A DNA stretch of 64,000 nt, from positions 62,001-126,000 of the forward strand of contig WPDH01000024.1 in assembly GCA_019137255.1 (NCBI GenBank), written 5' to 3'. This document shows, one piece after another, positions 22,884 through 33,430 of the stretch. Each line of letters opens with the position of its first letter. Positions within the stretch are counted from its first letter, which is position 1. The position numbers were made by a program, and so were the translations under genes. The notes beneath the pieces are model-generated. The model saw only the letters and a program-made list of their open reading frames with translations. It did no database searches and was not told where the DNA came from. Source of the DNA: Corinectria fuckeliana. Its lineage: Eukaryota; Ascomycota; Sordariomycetes; Hypocreales; Nectriaceae.

Positions 22884-25800
22884 TGTCTCGGTGTTCGTCG
22901 CGGTGATACTAAGCTGAGCTCTCAAACGGGTCGGTCAGTGGGAGGATGGAATTCCAGGGAGATGGCAGTACTCACCAAGGTACGTAGTAGTGAAGAGTGC
23001 GCTGTTGCTGGGATCGGGCCCGAGTCAGTGAGGGACAGGACTGGTGTGGGACAGATCCTTACTCGTCAACGGGCGGTGTTGCGAGATGGCTGCAGAGTTG
23101 AGAGCGTAGAAGGACAAGGTGCACTGTGGTGTGAGTGAGCTGAAGACTTGCGACTCGACGAGTTGGATTGCTCGGGTGGAACAAGAGCATGAAGGAAGGA
23201 AGAAGGTCCAGTTTCACAAGGCCGAGGAAGAAGCCCTTCTTAAAGGTTTCGACTCGGCGAGCAGATGCGTACTTCTCTCAATGTCTTTCCTGTTCAGGCC
23301 AGCAAGGAAGAGGGCATTGACGCGGTAAGTAAGCCAAACGGCCAAGATGCGCGAACCGTTTGTCGCGTGCCGTCAATGGCGTTTTCCTCTTTGCGTCTGC
23401 TCCCAAGCCACTCCTGGATTGAGAGACGACAGCACAACAGGGCAAACAAACAAACCAGCAACCAACAATAGCCCCGCCCGTGATTCAGTGGCTTCTGCAG
23501 CCCGGGCGGGTTTTTTTTATCACGTTAGGCGTTAGGCCAACGGGGGCCAAGTATCGTCTGCAATGTGCCGTTTGGATTCGGTGCAACCAACGCGCCCGTT
23601 GGAACGTTCAAGGCAACGCCGCAAACGGAAGAAGAGCCTGATGCGGGTTGGAGTTGCACGGCAGCTGCGGATTGTTAGACCGACTCGCAGCGATTGACCA
23701 ACCTGGAGAATACCTATTCACTATTGTGCCTATTGTAAACAAGGGCGTGCGTGACTTGTCGGATCAACTTGCGTGCGAACGCAGGCTGGGGCTGCGTTTG
23801 TCTCTGCGTTTGCCTTGATTCACTTCGACTCGTTTTGGCAACCTCGGATTCGTCGAAGCCATTGTTTGCTCCTCGCGCCCCCCGTGCAGCTCGTTTCGCA
23901 TCCAGCAGGACTCGACTCTCCAGGGCAAAACAGGGAGGGCGTGCGTGCGGGGCAGGCTGCGCGAGCCGTGTTTGTTGTCGTCGCACAGCGAAGCCACCGA
24001 GTAGACCTAGACTAGTTTGACGAATCGCACCCGCGGCCAGGCGCCCAAAGCGGTTCTTTTTCCTTCGTGAGCCAGTGCGTTTGATCACGGGCCGTGTGTA
24101 CCTGTGAATAGATACAGATACCTAGATGCATTGCGCGGATACGTACAGGCAGCGCCACGCCGAGGGAGGTCGAGAGTTGACCGCTGTTGTGGCCCTCTGC
24201 CCCTCCGCCTTCCCCTTCCCCCTTCGTTCTTGAGCCAGTTTGCGTCCTATGTGGATGTGGCTCTGTGGGTGTTGGAGTTGGTTGGTCTTGGCTTTGGCTT
24301 TTCCCGCAAGGCACGGCCCGTCGTCGCATCGAAACCGGCGAGAGCGAGATAGGCTTAGTTGTGAGATGGCGAACCACCGACCCGGTCTGAGGCAAGTCGC
24401 AGCCTGACTCGATGCTGACGTAACCGTCACGGCGACGAAAGTGACCCGTCCCATGCCTCATGTCTCAGTCTCAACCTGTTTGCTGTCTCGGCGCGAAAAG
24501 GCCTCGTCCTCGTCCTGCCTGCAGCCCGTTGGCGTGCACCGAGTACTGAGTTTATCTCTCCTTTGTGCCGTCCCCCTTGCTGGAAGAATCCGACCAGTCA
24601 GTCAGTCACCCTGGGTGTGTCAAGATCAAGATGGCCTCCCCCCTCCCCGATCTTGCGTCCGATCGAGATGGCCAAACTGAACCAAGGGCTGCGGCTGACG
24701 GTTGCAGCTCGTGGCGTACATCTAGTTTCGAGGGCCATCTCCCAAGCAAGACATCGATACAAGCATACAGTCGATGCCTCGCAGGCCGTTCCCACCGCCG
24801 ATGCAATGCAGGATGCCGCCCTCGACTCCGTGATCGAGTGAGTGTCTGAGGCCTCGTCGGCGTGACTGGCAAGACGGGAGGCGACACCGGCGAGATGAAC
24901 CAGGCTGCGAGTTACATCCATCACATTGACGAGTAATGTAGCCCATGTAGGCGAAATACCTGCAGTCGTCTCCCTCTCTATCTCTCTCCCCTCGTCTCGT
25001 CATCATCACTATCCGCCAGCCCAGACAGCAGCCAGCCGTCGCCAGCCTCAAACCCACCCAGCTGCAATGCAGTCTCCCGGAAGGCTGGACCCCCCCTCGA
25101 CCGAAAAAAGGGCCCTCGAGGATCCCGAGACCATTCTTGGACGCAGCTGAGCCCCCTCCCCAAGATGTTTGTGCCCCCCGGAGATCCCGAGAACACTCGG
25201 GGGGGACCCCGGTTTGCAAACTGTCGCTTGTCTGGACGTGCGCTGGGAAGTTGCAGACGTGCAAAATGAGAGTGACTCGGTTCGGGGGGAAGGGAGGGAG
25301 GAGTTGCTCGTGGCCAAGACACGGGTCGGTTGATGGTGCTTCTCTCTGCTGGCCACAAGTGACGGACGGGTGTTTGCTTTGCTGCAAGGGAAAGCTGCCG
25401 CGGACGGGCCAGCCTTTGCTCGTCTCGTTCTCTGGACGACGAGTCCATCTCGATCAGTTGCATGCCCATCCGCTCTGGCAGAGTGTTTGCCTATCGCTTC
25501 TTTTCGCTGATCGAGGCCCGGCGGTGCATGTACCATAGCGGATTGCGTAGCCGGATTGCATAGGGGAAGCTATCACTTGCAGTCCTCCATGTCGATCGAT
25601 TCATGTCTATCCCCCTGCCTGCGCTGAGGGTCGGTGTCGTTCACGGTCGGGATGCTGAACAGGTCCACGCAAAGGGTACACAAGGGCACTCTCAATTTAA
25701 GCGTCATGGAAGTATCGACTACCTACACCGGGCTGATGCGGATCTACTCTTCCACCGAGCCTTATCCTAGACAAGGGGATTAGTTCTAGTCCAGCTATTG

Positions 25801-26683
25801 TCAGAGAAATAGGAGCAACGCAGTAGACAGTACCCTGTAGTGACCACTCCACAATCCCAATGCCTCGGCGGACATCTTTTCGAGAGGCCATCGACGCACG
25901 GAGGAGTGGATGGCCGAACCCCTCGTCCTTGGACATGATGCCACACTTCATCCTGCAAGAAGTATACCATAAGTGGCTAAACCTGAAACAGCTAACATAT
26001 ACAATATTCCTAAATCCATATCTCCTAAAGCTAAACAAGGACCATAGTGAATCACCGCATAACCTCATAAGGAGAACATTAATGTGACAATGGGTCCTAA
26101 AAAGAATAATATTGTATTAGCTTGTGTTGGAGCTACAAGAACAGACTCACCCTCGCCGGGCTCCTCATCCTAGCCTGGTGTCTTGATCGGCCGTCCTAAA
26201 CGTCCAGCTAGTCCCATCTAGTCGCGCATCCAAGAGGGAACCAGGCCAAGTTGACTCTCTCCCTCACCTCCCTGTCGGTTTCGCGTCCTTGGCTCCCTCA
26301 TCGAGGGGAACAATTGCAACAGCCGGGGTTCAACCCCGAGACTTGTCCATCAGTCATGCCCATCCATTCTTGAGCGTGGGGGAACAGGGAGAAGCAAAGA
26401 GAAAGGTCTGGCATTCTGGTAAAAGTGTGATTAACTAGCTCATCAAACTACGCATCAAAAGTAAGACGTCCAAACCCAATACATGAAACTGCAACTGACA
26501 GTTGAGAAGCTAGCCAACAGCCTTGATCCTGTCCCTCGATACAGCTCCACGATCCCATTCCCTGATCCCGTTCCCTGATCCCGTTCCCTGATTCCGTTCC
26601 CTGATCCCGTCCCATGTTCCGCATACCTTGGCGCCCTTGTATAGCCCCCAAGTGAACTCCAAAACACCGCAGATGGCTCCCTC
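22884..26683. other. Gene-poor stretch, 3.8 kb
   Basis: No convincing gene on either strand. Frames between 24000 and 25540 overlap on both strands with no family motif. An AT-rich patch lies at about 25940-26130, unlike its GC-rich surroundings, and may be a decayed transposon fragment. A 13-bp tandem repeat sits at 26549-26610. Confidence 0.45.
26549..26610. repeat. 13-bp tandem repeat
   Basis: Imperfect copies of TTCCCTGATCCCG follow one another about 4.5 times with single-base changes. Confidence 0.8.
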
Positions 26684-27309
26684 TCAGTAGCAGCCAGAGA
26701 TTTGCTTGCGGCTCAAGATGGTGTGCGTGTGGTACATGTGGTAGATGAACCTGACGTTTCCAAGGCTGCTCATCTGAATACCCAGATCACTCAGGAGCAG
26801 GAGCTTGTCGGGGTTCCAGAGGATCTCCTTGACGGGCTTGCCATTCTTGACGAGGTTGACGGCGGTCCTCACGTTCATGAGCGGAACGAGAACGACGGTG
26901 TGACCACGCGACGGGACCAGATACGCGTTGTTCTCCAGGCGGAAGGCCTCGGGATCAAGCATCATCCTCCACGGGTCGGTGACGATGGAGTTCCGGCTGG
27001 CGGCCCACTGTTCGAGGACGGGCACCTTTTCGGGGGGAGGGGGGGGATGTGTAAGTTAAGCGGGACACTTCAAGAACAGGTGGGTAAAGTAGCTTGACGA
27101 TGAACAGGTTCACATACCATCATGGCCATGATGGTGTAGCTGAATCTCAGACACGGCAACGCCAGGCCATACGTGCCCATTTCAGGATACTTGTGGAAGC
27201 GGGGGGGAGTGACGACGACCTCGGTGATGGCATCGCGCTGGAGCTCCTTGAGCTGGTGGTCGAAATCGATGAAGCAGTACTTGTCGTCGATGGTCGAGTA
27301 GGGAGGCAT
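26684..27309 (-). CDS. Unrecognised small fungal protein (177 aa, 2 exons)
   Basis: Exon 1 27309-27118 begins MPPYSTIDDKYCFIDFDHQL. The intron 27117-27026 starts GTATGT and ends GAAAAG after a C-rich stretch. Exon 2 27025-26684 continues VPVLEQWAASRNSIVTDPWR and ends IYHMYHTHTILSRKQISGCY before TGA. Total 534 nt, in phase. The protein is compact with evenly spread hydrophobic and charged residues, so it looks like a folded soluble domain, but I recognise no family. Confidence 0.65.
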
Positions 27310-28077
27310 GTCGGCGGGTCAGGAGGGCAAGGCGTGACGGGATGGAATGGTAATTAGCGAGGAACTCGGTCTTTGCAAAGCTTTGAGGGAGAGCTGCGGG
27401 GGGGAGCAAGATGGGTGAGGGGGCGAGCTCTGTGGGAAGGAGGAGGAGGAGTCGGCAGCAATATGAGCAACTCGGACAGAGGACATGGGCGGCTTCTCCC
27501 AGTGGTTTGCGTCGTACAGAGACTTTCTGCTTGCCTGGCACGACCATCCGCGAGTTACGAGTCCGGGATGCAGGCACACGGCGACCGGATGAAGCTGTGG
27601 GAGATCCTCGACTGGATCGAAGGGGCTGCAACGACAAGACACAGGGCATTGCACAAACAGGAGTGCCTGACTCACCTTTTCCCCCAGGCGGGCCAGGGCC
27701 AGGGTTGGGGTTGGAGGAATTGAGAATTGGGAATTGGGAGCTGGGAACTGGGAACTGGGAAAGTCGGAAAGTCAAACGTCGGAAAGTCAGAAGTCGGCGG
27801 GTGGTTGCAAGCATCAAGCAGCATCCATTGAAGCCGCCGTGGGGACCAGCAGGGAGTTGAGGTGGTTCGATTTGGGGGAAGAGATGGCTTCTTGTTGGTG
27901 TTGCATCTCAGCGAAGACGGTGGATGGGGCGCGCTGCTCGTGTACGGGCGCGTGCATCCGGTTCCGCACGAACGTTGACGAGAGCGTTGCAATGGAGGGG
28001 GAGGAAGATGGGGGGAGAAAGGAGCAAGGGGGCGAGGGAGGGTTGGTTGGTAGAGGGGAGGTAGGTATAGAGGTGAG

Positions 28078-28151
28078 TAGGTGAGTAGGCATCGAGTAGG
28101 TGGTATTCTTAGGTAGTAGGTGAGTAGGCATCGAGTAGGTGGTACTCTTAG
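28078..28151. repeat. Tandem duplication of about 37 bp
   Basis: Two adjacent copies of a unit containing GTGAGTAGGCATCGAGTAGG then TGGTAYTCTTAG, differing at one position (T/C). Confidence 0.8.
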
Positions 28152-28420
28152 CATGTTTGCTTGCCCGCAGGGAATGGAAAAGATGTTGGGTTGTAAGGAT
28201 TTGCTGGGAAATGGACGGGATGCTTGCAGGGGGTTGTATTGCTGCGGCGTGTGTTGTTGCTGTGATGATCCATGCGCCGAGTGTTGGTTGAGATGCTGCC
28301 TACCTATGCTAGATCTGTATGCTGTATTCGTATCATTACAGTATCAGCATCGTACATGCATCACCACCTTGACAGTACAGTATCATGTGCTACCATTTCA
28401 ACCGCTGCGTCCATTACACG

Positions 28421-28498
28421 GCATCACAACCTAGCATCACAACCTAGCATCACAACCTAGCATCACAACCTAGCATCACAACCTAGCATCACAACCTA
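28421..28498. repeat. 13-bp minisatellite, six copies
   Basis: The unit GCATCACAACCTA is repeated six times in perfect register, followed by GGTA repeats and CATC-rich sequence. Confidence 0.95.
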
Positions 28499-28783
28499 GG
28501 TAGGTAGGTACCCATCCATTCATCCATCCATTCATCCATCCTTTCATCCATTCCCATTTCCCATTTCCCATCTCCCATCTCCCTTTCCCCTTCGCCGCTC
28601 CATCCCTGTCTCGTTCAATCACACCACTCAGCCAAATCAGTCACTGCCAACCAGCCAACAATGTGTGCTACCCTTCCCGGCCGGGGATAACAGCTTCCCT
28701 CCAATGGCCGATACACTCGGCACGACCTTTAACGTGGCGTTTTCCCGTCCGTGGCACGCTGCAGCGACCCGAAATGTCCTGTC

Positions 28784-28814
<31 letters not shown>

Positions 28815-29903
28815 ATCAGACCACACCAAGAAGACTGATGCATCATCCTGCCTATCGACCCGTGTTTGCTGCCCGCATCGCATCGGGCTGCAGCAGACTG
28901 ATTGCCACACGGCGCCGACCAGGTCTCAGCAACTGTTCCCTCTCCCGCTTGGACTATGCTTGCTTCGTGGTCCGATTTGCTTCGCAGATGCGCGACGACG
29001 ACGACGACGACGACGCCGGCAGGCAAGTAGATACTTCGTAGCAAGGAAGCAGATATCCGTATGGAGTACATACTCGGTAATAAAATAAACATGTAGGATA
29101 GTGGGAGGGGAGGGGTAGAATGTCAAGTCACGCATACGTCAGGCACCCAATCAAATCACCATCCACCACCGTCTCCCCAAGTTCCGTATCCGCATTTCTC
29201 CTTTCGAGTCGATGCGTCGGCTGGAGATGCAGCGTGCCGCCCGGCCATTCAATTTCCCTTGCCTCGAAGGCTGCCGCACCGGTTGCTGTTGGCACCCATC
29301 GGTGCGGGCCGACGGTTCAACTGTCGGTCTGGGGGGGTGGGAGTTCTCGGAGGGGGCTTTTCGGGATTGACGGATAGTCCGCAATGCCCACGTCCTTTGG
29401 CAAGGGAACGGGGAGGAATAGAGTGGCGGAGGGGGAGGGGGAGGGGGGTGTCCTGCGTACGTCCTGTGTGGCTTGGAGGAGCATGTGTGGCTGCGTAGCT
29501 TGGGTAGGTAAGGTAGAGGGGAGGGACCTATCACAAGTTGAACAGCTCTTTGGGAAACATCACCATGGCGTTGGCAAGATGACATAGGCAGTAGACAGAC
29601 AGACGGTACTCAGACAGACAGCACAAGTAGACAGACAGCAGAGTAACTTCAGAGTGTCGGAAAGTTGATTCCATTTGTAAGAGACCGATCGATAGTGTCG
29701 CAACGAGTCACTAAACCCTATAGGTGAACCCATTTCCCCATATACGACCTGTTGACTAGGTGCCGACTGTTGAAGATCCTACTGGCTCAAGCCTTGACCT
29801 TCAGAATACCACCAACTCCATGCAGCCCATTCCAGCGAGCCCGGGTATCGAGGTCATGCAAATAGACAAGCAAGAAAGCAAGCAAGCAAGAAAGCCATCC
29901 CAC

Positions 29904-30221
29904 TCAGTTCTGTGTCTTCTCGGCTTCCTTTCCGCCCTGGCCATCACCAGGCTTGTCCTCTTCCTTGCCGTTGCCATCCCCATCGCCCTTGCCGTTGCCA
30001 TCCCCATCGTCCTTGTCGTCGCCGATCTTGTCCTCCTGCATCTGCTGCTGCTTCTTCGCCTCCTCCTGCTCCCGGAAAAGCGCGTTTCTCTTGGCCACCC
30101 CCTGCATCTCCTCTCGCCTGTTCCGGGCGGCCATGCCCGCCTTGGACAGCTGTTCGATGGTCGCCTGGTCCGTCAGGGCGTCCGTCATCCGGCGGACGTC
30201 TTCTCTGGTGCCTTCGTCCAT
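29904..30221 (-). CDS. Small charged protein (105 aa)
   Basis: Start ATG at 30221 in an excellent context (CACCATGG). The protein opens MDEGTREDVRRMTDALTDQA, a helical charged stretch (AARNRREEMQGVAKRNALFR) follows, then a tail rich in Asp, Gly, Lys and Asn with a duplicated DGDGNGK unit, ending KEAEKTQN. The composition suggests a soluble, largely disordered or coiled-coil protein. The same frame continues upstream of the start to 30404, interrupted only by TAA at 30255-30257. No family recognised. Confidence 0.55.
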   Translation of the reverse strand: MDEGTREDVRRMTDALTDQATIEQLSKAGMAARNRREEMQGVAKRNALFREQEEAKKQQQMQEDKIGDDKDDGDGNGKGDGDGNGKEEDKPGDGQGGKEAEKTQN

Positions 30222-30254
30222 GGTGTTTCTTTCCCGGGGGGGTAGTTCCTGTTC

Positions 30255-30404
30255 TTAATCTTGGTCTTGATCTTGGTCTTTGTAAGCTTCTCGGGTGTTG
30301 CTATCGTCGTTGGCGATGATGTTCTTGTCAGCGATGATGCTCTGGTCGGCGATGATGCTCTGGCTGGAGATGATGTTCTGCTGCTCTGCGGTAGTCAAAG
30401 GCAT
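30255..30404 (-). CDS. Same-frame upstream ORF of the small charged protein gene (49 aa)
   Basis: Starts ATG at 30404 (MPLTTAEQQNIISSQSIIAD) with a repeated SIIADQ-like unit, then ends in acidic Gln/Asp residues before TAA. Its codon phase equals that of the ORF starting at 30221, and the 33 nt between the stop and that ATG are also open. The coding strand of this 150-nt segment contains no GT dinucleotide, so a normal intron removing the stop cannot begin inside it. It may be a uORF, the 5' half of a gene with a nonsense mutation, or a readthrough extension. Confidence 0.4.
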   Translation of the reverse strand: MPLTTAEQQNIISSQSIIADQSIIADKNIIANDDSNTREAYKDQDQDQD

Positions 30405-31900
30405 GCTGGAAAGAGAAAAGAAGGACTCCTCGTAGCCTTGGACACAGGACTTTTATACAGCTGTCGAGGAAAACGCGTCGCAATCCGCGGCGGTTTATGG
30501 AACAACATGATTCACTGCGTCTTGCCTTCTCGTTTTAATCCACTTGTGTTTTCGAAAGCGTTTGTCGTGCTCCCCTTTCCCCTTTTGTAGCGCTCCTTCT
30601 GGAGCAGTCAACTTTGCCATGGCGTAGCGCGTTTGGAACGGCGAGAGGCAAACCGAGTTTCCCGGTCGCCGTTTTGCACTCGTTCCCCGTGGGCCCTCGA
30701 CGAGGACAAACGGGCCTCGTCGGCTGTTGTTTGGGATAGAGAGCGTCGTGAAAGCTGCATTGTCGCCGTGGAACCATTCTGTGGGATGCCCCGGATGCCG
30801 ATGCCACAACAAAACGTGTGTGTTGCTCGCAGGTCGCTTAGCACTCGCTTCGTCAATGACGGCCTTTTAAATAATAGCAGTTGCTCTAAGAAGCCGTCAA
30901 AGTCTCGGTCCGTGGTAAACGGCCCCAATGTTGGCTTGGACCTCTCAACTCATCAACCGCGACAACTGACGAAACTCCAACGACTTCGCATTGGTCTGCG
31001 CCAAACGATGACAACCAGAAGTCTAGATGCACGGCACACATCTCCTAGTAGGCAGGTGAGTAGCCATTGCACTGAGATGGGTTCCCGACAGATCTACCGT
31101 AGCAGTCGCGGACCTTGACCCCAAGCCCGCGTCAGGAGAACCCGCAAGCACACAATTCATCAACCAGGCAGCCACCCTTAAACAAGAATACTTTTTCACA
31201 ACTTGATTCGATTAGGCTCGATAATCTCCTCCCAAAACCTCAGCCATACCCCAACGTCCCGCCCTGCTCGACCTCACCATCGACAACACCACGCTTACGC
31301 CGTGCGCATCAATTCGCAGAGCAGCAATGCGTGAATCGCGTATTTCATGGACCGCCAGACGACTCATCGACATGACCTTTCACACGAGACGCGCCTAAAA
31401 ACAGGCTGGTGGATGACCAAGCTGCGGTTCTCGATGGTACAGCCGCGGCTTGGTGAGACTTCGAGGGGGCCCATCCCCGGGGTCGAGGGCGACAGCTGGG
31501 AGACCGACTCCACGAGATGCTTCGACGTGCGGCACATGATCCGCAAAGGGACGTATGAGTGTTGTGTCACAGGTATCGGTTGGGATGTAATCTTTGGCTT
31601 ACGGGTACAAGGACCAGTGGAAACGCTGTAGGCCAGTTTGATAGGCACTGCTGGAGGCATACTGGCACTCCATATCTGACAAGCAAGGGCAGGACGGCCC
31701 ATCACATAAGTCATACTCTCCTCTGCCGACTTGATTCGAGCCCCTGACGCGACCACAGTGCTCTGTATCGGCGTGGATACCCATAACAAACCTTCCGATG
31801 CCGTGTTTGGCAGTAAGACGAGGCTGAGAGTGGGCTTGGCCAAGCTGGGACTGAGCTTGAAGCTGGTGGGCCATCTCCCTGTCCCCAATTAGAAACAAAA
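30405..31900. other. Gene-free stretch
   Basis: No gene supported. Frames on both strands around 31340-31890 look faintly protein-like (plus: GTYECCVTGIGWDVIFGL; minus: MAHQLQAQSQLGQAHSQPRL) but overlap each other and have no homology I recognise. Confidence 0.4.
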
Positions 31901-33430
31901 CTAATGGGTCCGCGGGGCTGACTTGAGTAACTTGGAGACGTTGGCATAGTAGCCCTCAACGCCGCCGTACTTTTGCAAAATGGCCGCAATGTCGACCTTG
32001 ACATAGCCGTTGGTCCGCTTCCGCCCCACGAGCCCGGTGTTTCTGGTGCTCGGAATCCGCAGCATCTCCGTCTCGACTTCCCAGCCACAGTCCTCGGCGA
32101 TCCGCGTGACCCAGTCGACGAGCGACGCAAAAGTCGACTTGCTCTTGGACTTGTCCCGCGGGGCGGGGGCGCGGTACCTGTCGCCGGTGAGGTTGTGGCT
32201 GCAGCAGGGGATCATGATGAAGGGGCACTGGGAAATGGCAGCCAGGATCGGGGTCCAGGGAGTGAGCTCGTCGGCGTGGTTGGAGATGATAAAGGTCCCC
32301 TTTGGAAAGATGCCGTCGTGGATGTCTTGCTCGCTGATCGGCTTCCCCTCCTCGTCAGGGCTTCCCCTTGGGACGACGCTGGGCAAGAGCAGAAGCCGTT
32401 GGAGAGACTCGCCCGAGGGGGAAGAGGATGATGACGACTTGTACTGGGCCCACGACTTGCGCTCCCGAGCATCAAAGCCCCAGCCTGCGTAGCCTTCCAG
32501 TAGCAAAATGTGCACTAGCAACCCATTTCCACAGCCGATGTCGACGAAGCCGGGGAACTCGGCGTCCCTGTACATGTCGGCCCATAGCTCCATGAGGAAC
32601 GCGGCGATGGCAAGGTCCTCAAACACATGCTTGGATGGATCAGTAGTCTCCGCCCAAGAGTCAACGAGAGCCCTGGCATACTTGTTCTTGAGGTCAGAGT
32701 AGCGGTTCTGCGACCCCCGCTGGGACACGACGACGTCGTGTTGAACCCGCTTGACGTAGCCGACGGCGGTGGTCTCGCCGTGTTTGTGCAAGATCTGGAG
32801 CAGGTGATAGGCAATCCTGCCCAGCTTGACCTCGTCGACCGGCTCGTCCACCTCGTCGTCCCGGAACGGCAGAAAGTGGATGGACACGGTGCCCCTGTTG
32901 GATCGGGGATCCCACTCGTGGAGCTGGGCGATGCCCCTGACCGTGGGGTGGTAGAAGGGGACGTCGGCCGCCGCGGCGACATGGGGAGTGTAGATGACGA
33001 GGGTCCGGATCAAGGCCGCCTCGCCCGTAGCAGCGGCAGAGGAGGAGGCGTAGAAGCAGCACGTCTGGTCCAGGGGCGCATCGCGCATGACGTTCCGGGG
33101 GATCAGCCTGCGGACCATGGCCCGCTGGCGGGTGAAGTGGCGGATGGTGCATGTCTGGGGGTGCGGGGGCTCGCCGGACGGGGGCTGGGCCACGGCGACC
33201 CGCGGGAGGGCGCCGTCGTCGTAGAGAATGTCGGCGCGGAACAGCCACTTGGAGTTGAGGTTGGGGTTGTGCACCAGGTTCGCCATGACCGTCTCGAAGT
33301 GGTGCGGAGCAAAGGCGCAGGCGTGGCGGCTCATGGGCCTCCAGGCGTTGCCGCCCAGGTCGTCGAAGGCGGCCGGGGAGCCCGGGGGGAACTCCTCGGG
33401 CTCGTACACGAGTTTCTTCGAGGCCCCCAT
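31901..33430 (-). CDS. TRM44: tRNA(Ser) Um44 2'-O-methyltransferase (509 aa)
   Basis: AdoMet-dependent 2'-O-methylation of uridine 44 in cytosolic tRNA-Ser. A single exon, ATG at 33430 (context CAATGGG), stop at 31901. Family signs: an N-terminal conserved region (PHHFETVMANLVHNPNLNSK) with RADILYDD; an AdoMet-binding segment FVDIGCGNGLLVHILL followed by the acidic loop GWGFDARERKSW; SNHADELTPWTPILAA; FIMIPCCSHNLTGDRY; and a C-terminal block from STRNTGLVGRKRTNGY ending LLKSAP. Length is in the family's range. Neighbours are unrelated. Confidence 0.93.
   Translation of the reverse strand: MGASKKLVYEPEEFPPGSPAAFDDLGGNAWRPMSRHACAFAPHHFETVMANLVHNPNLNSKWLFRADILYDDGALPRVAVAQPPSGEPPHPQTCTIRHFTRQRAMVRRLIPRNVMRDAPLDQTCCFYASSSAAATGEAALIRTLVIYTPHVAAAADVPFYHPTVRGIAQLHEWDPRSNRGTVSIHFLPFRDDEVDEPVDEVKLGRIAYHLLQILHKHGETTAVGYVKRVQHDVVVSQRGSQNRYSDLKNKYARALVDSWAETTDPSKHVFEDLAIAAFLMELWADMYRDAEFPGFVDIGCGNGLLVHILLLEGYAGWGFDARERKSWAQYKSSSSSSPSGESLQRLLLLPSVVPRGSPDEEGKPISEQDIHDGIFPKGTFIISNHADELTPWTPILAAISQCPFIMIPCCSHNLTGDRYRAPAPRDKSKSKSTFASLVDWVTRIAEDCGWEVETEMLRIPSTRNTGLVGRKRTNGYVKVDIAAILQKYGGVEGYYANVSKLLKSAPRTH

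Larger units (their letters stand above)
27310..29903. other. Gene-free stretch rich in simple repeats
   Basis: No supported gene. Includes a roughly 37-bp tandem duplication at 28078-28151, a 13-bp repeat array at 28421-28498, GGTA and CATC repeats to about 28590, a CT microsatellite at about 28785-28815, a CGA repeat at about 28993-29018 and AGAC repeats at 29590-29640. Confidence 0.5.

Noticed and set aside
22317..23138. 273-codon plus-strand open frame
   Set aside because: Antisense shadow of the 377-aa minus-strand gene; Gly/Val/Arg-rich with no motif.
26310..26345. GGGGTTCAACCCCG resembling a tRNA T-arm
   Set aside because: The stem pairs only with a 5-nt loop and no acceptor, D or anticodon arm is found upstream, so it is not a tRNA.
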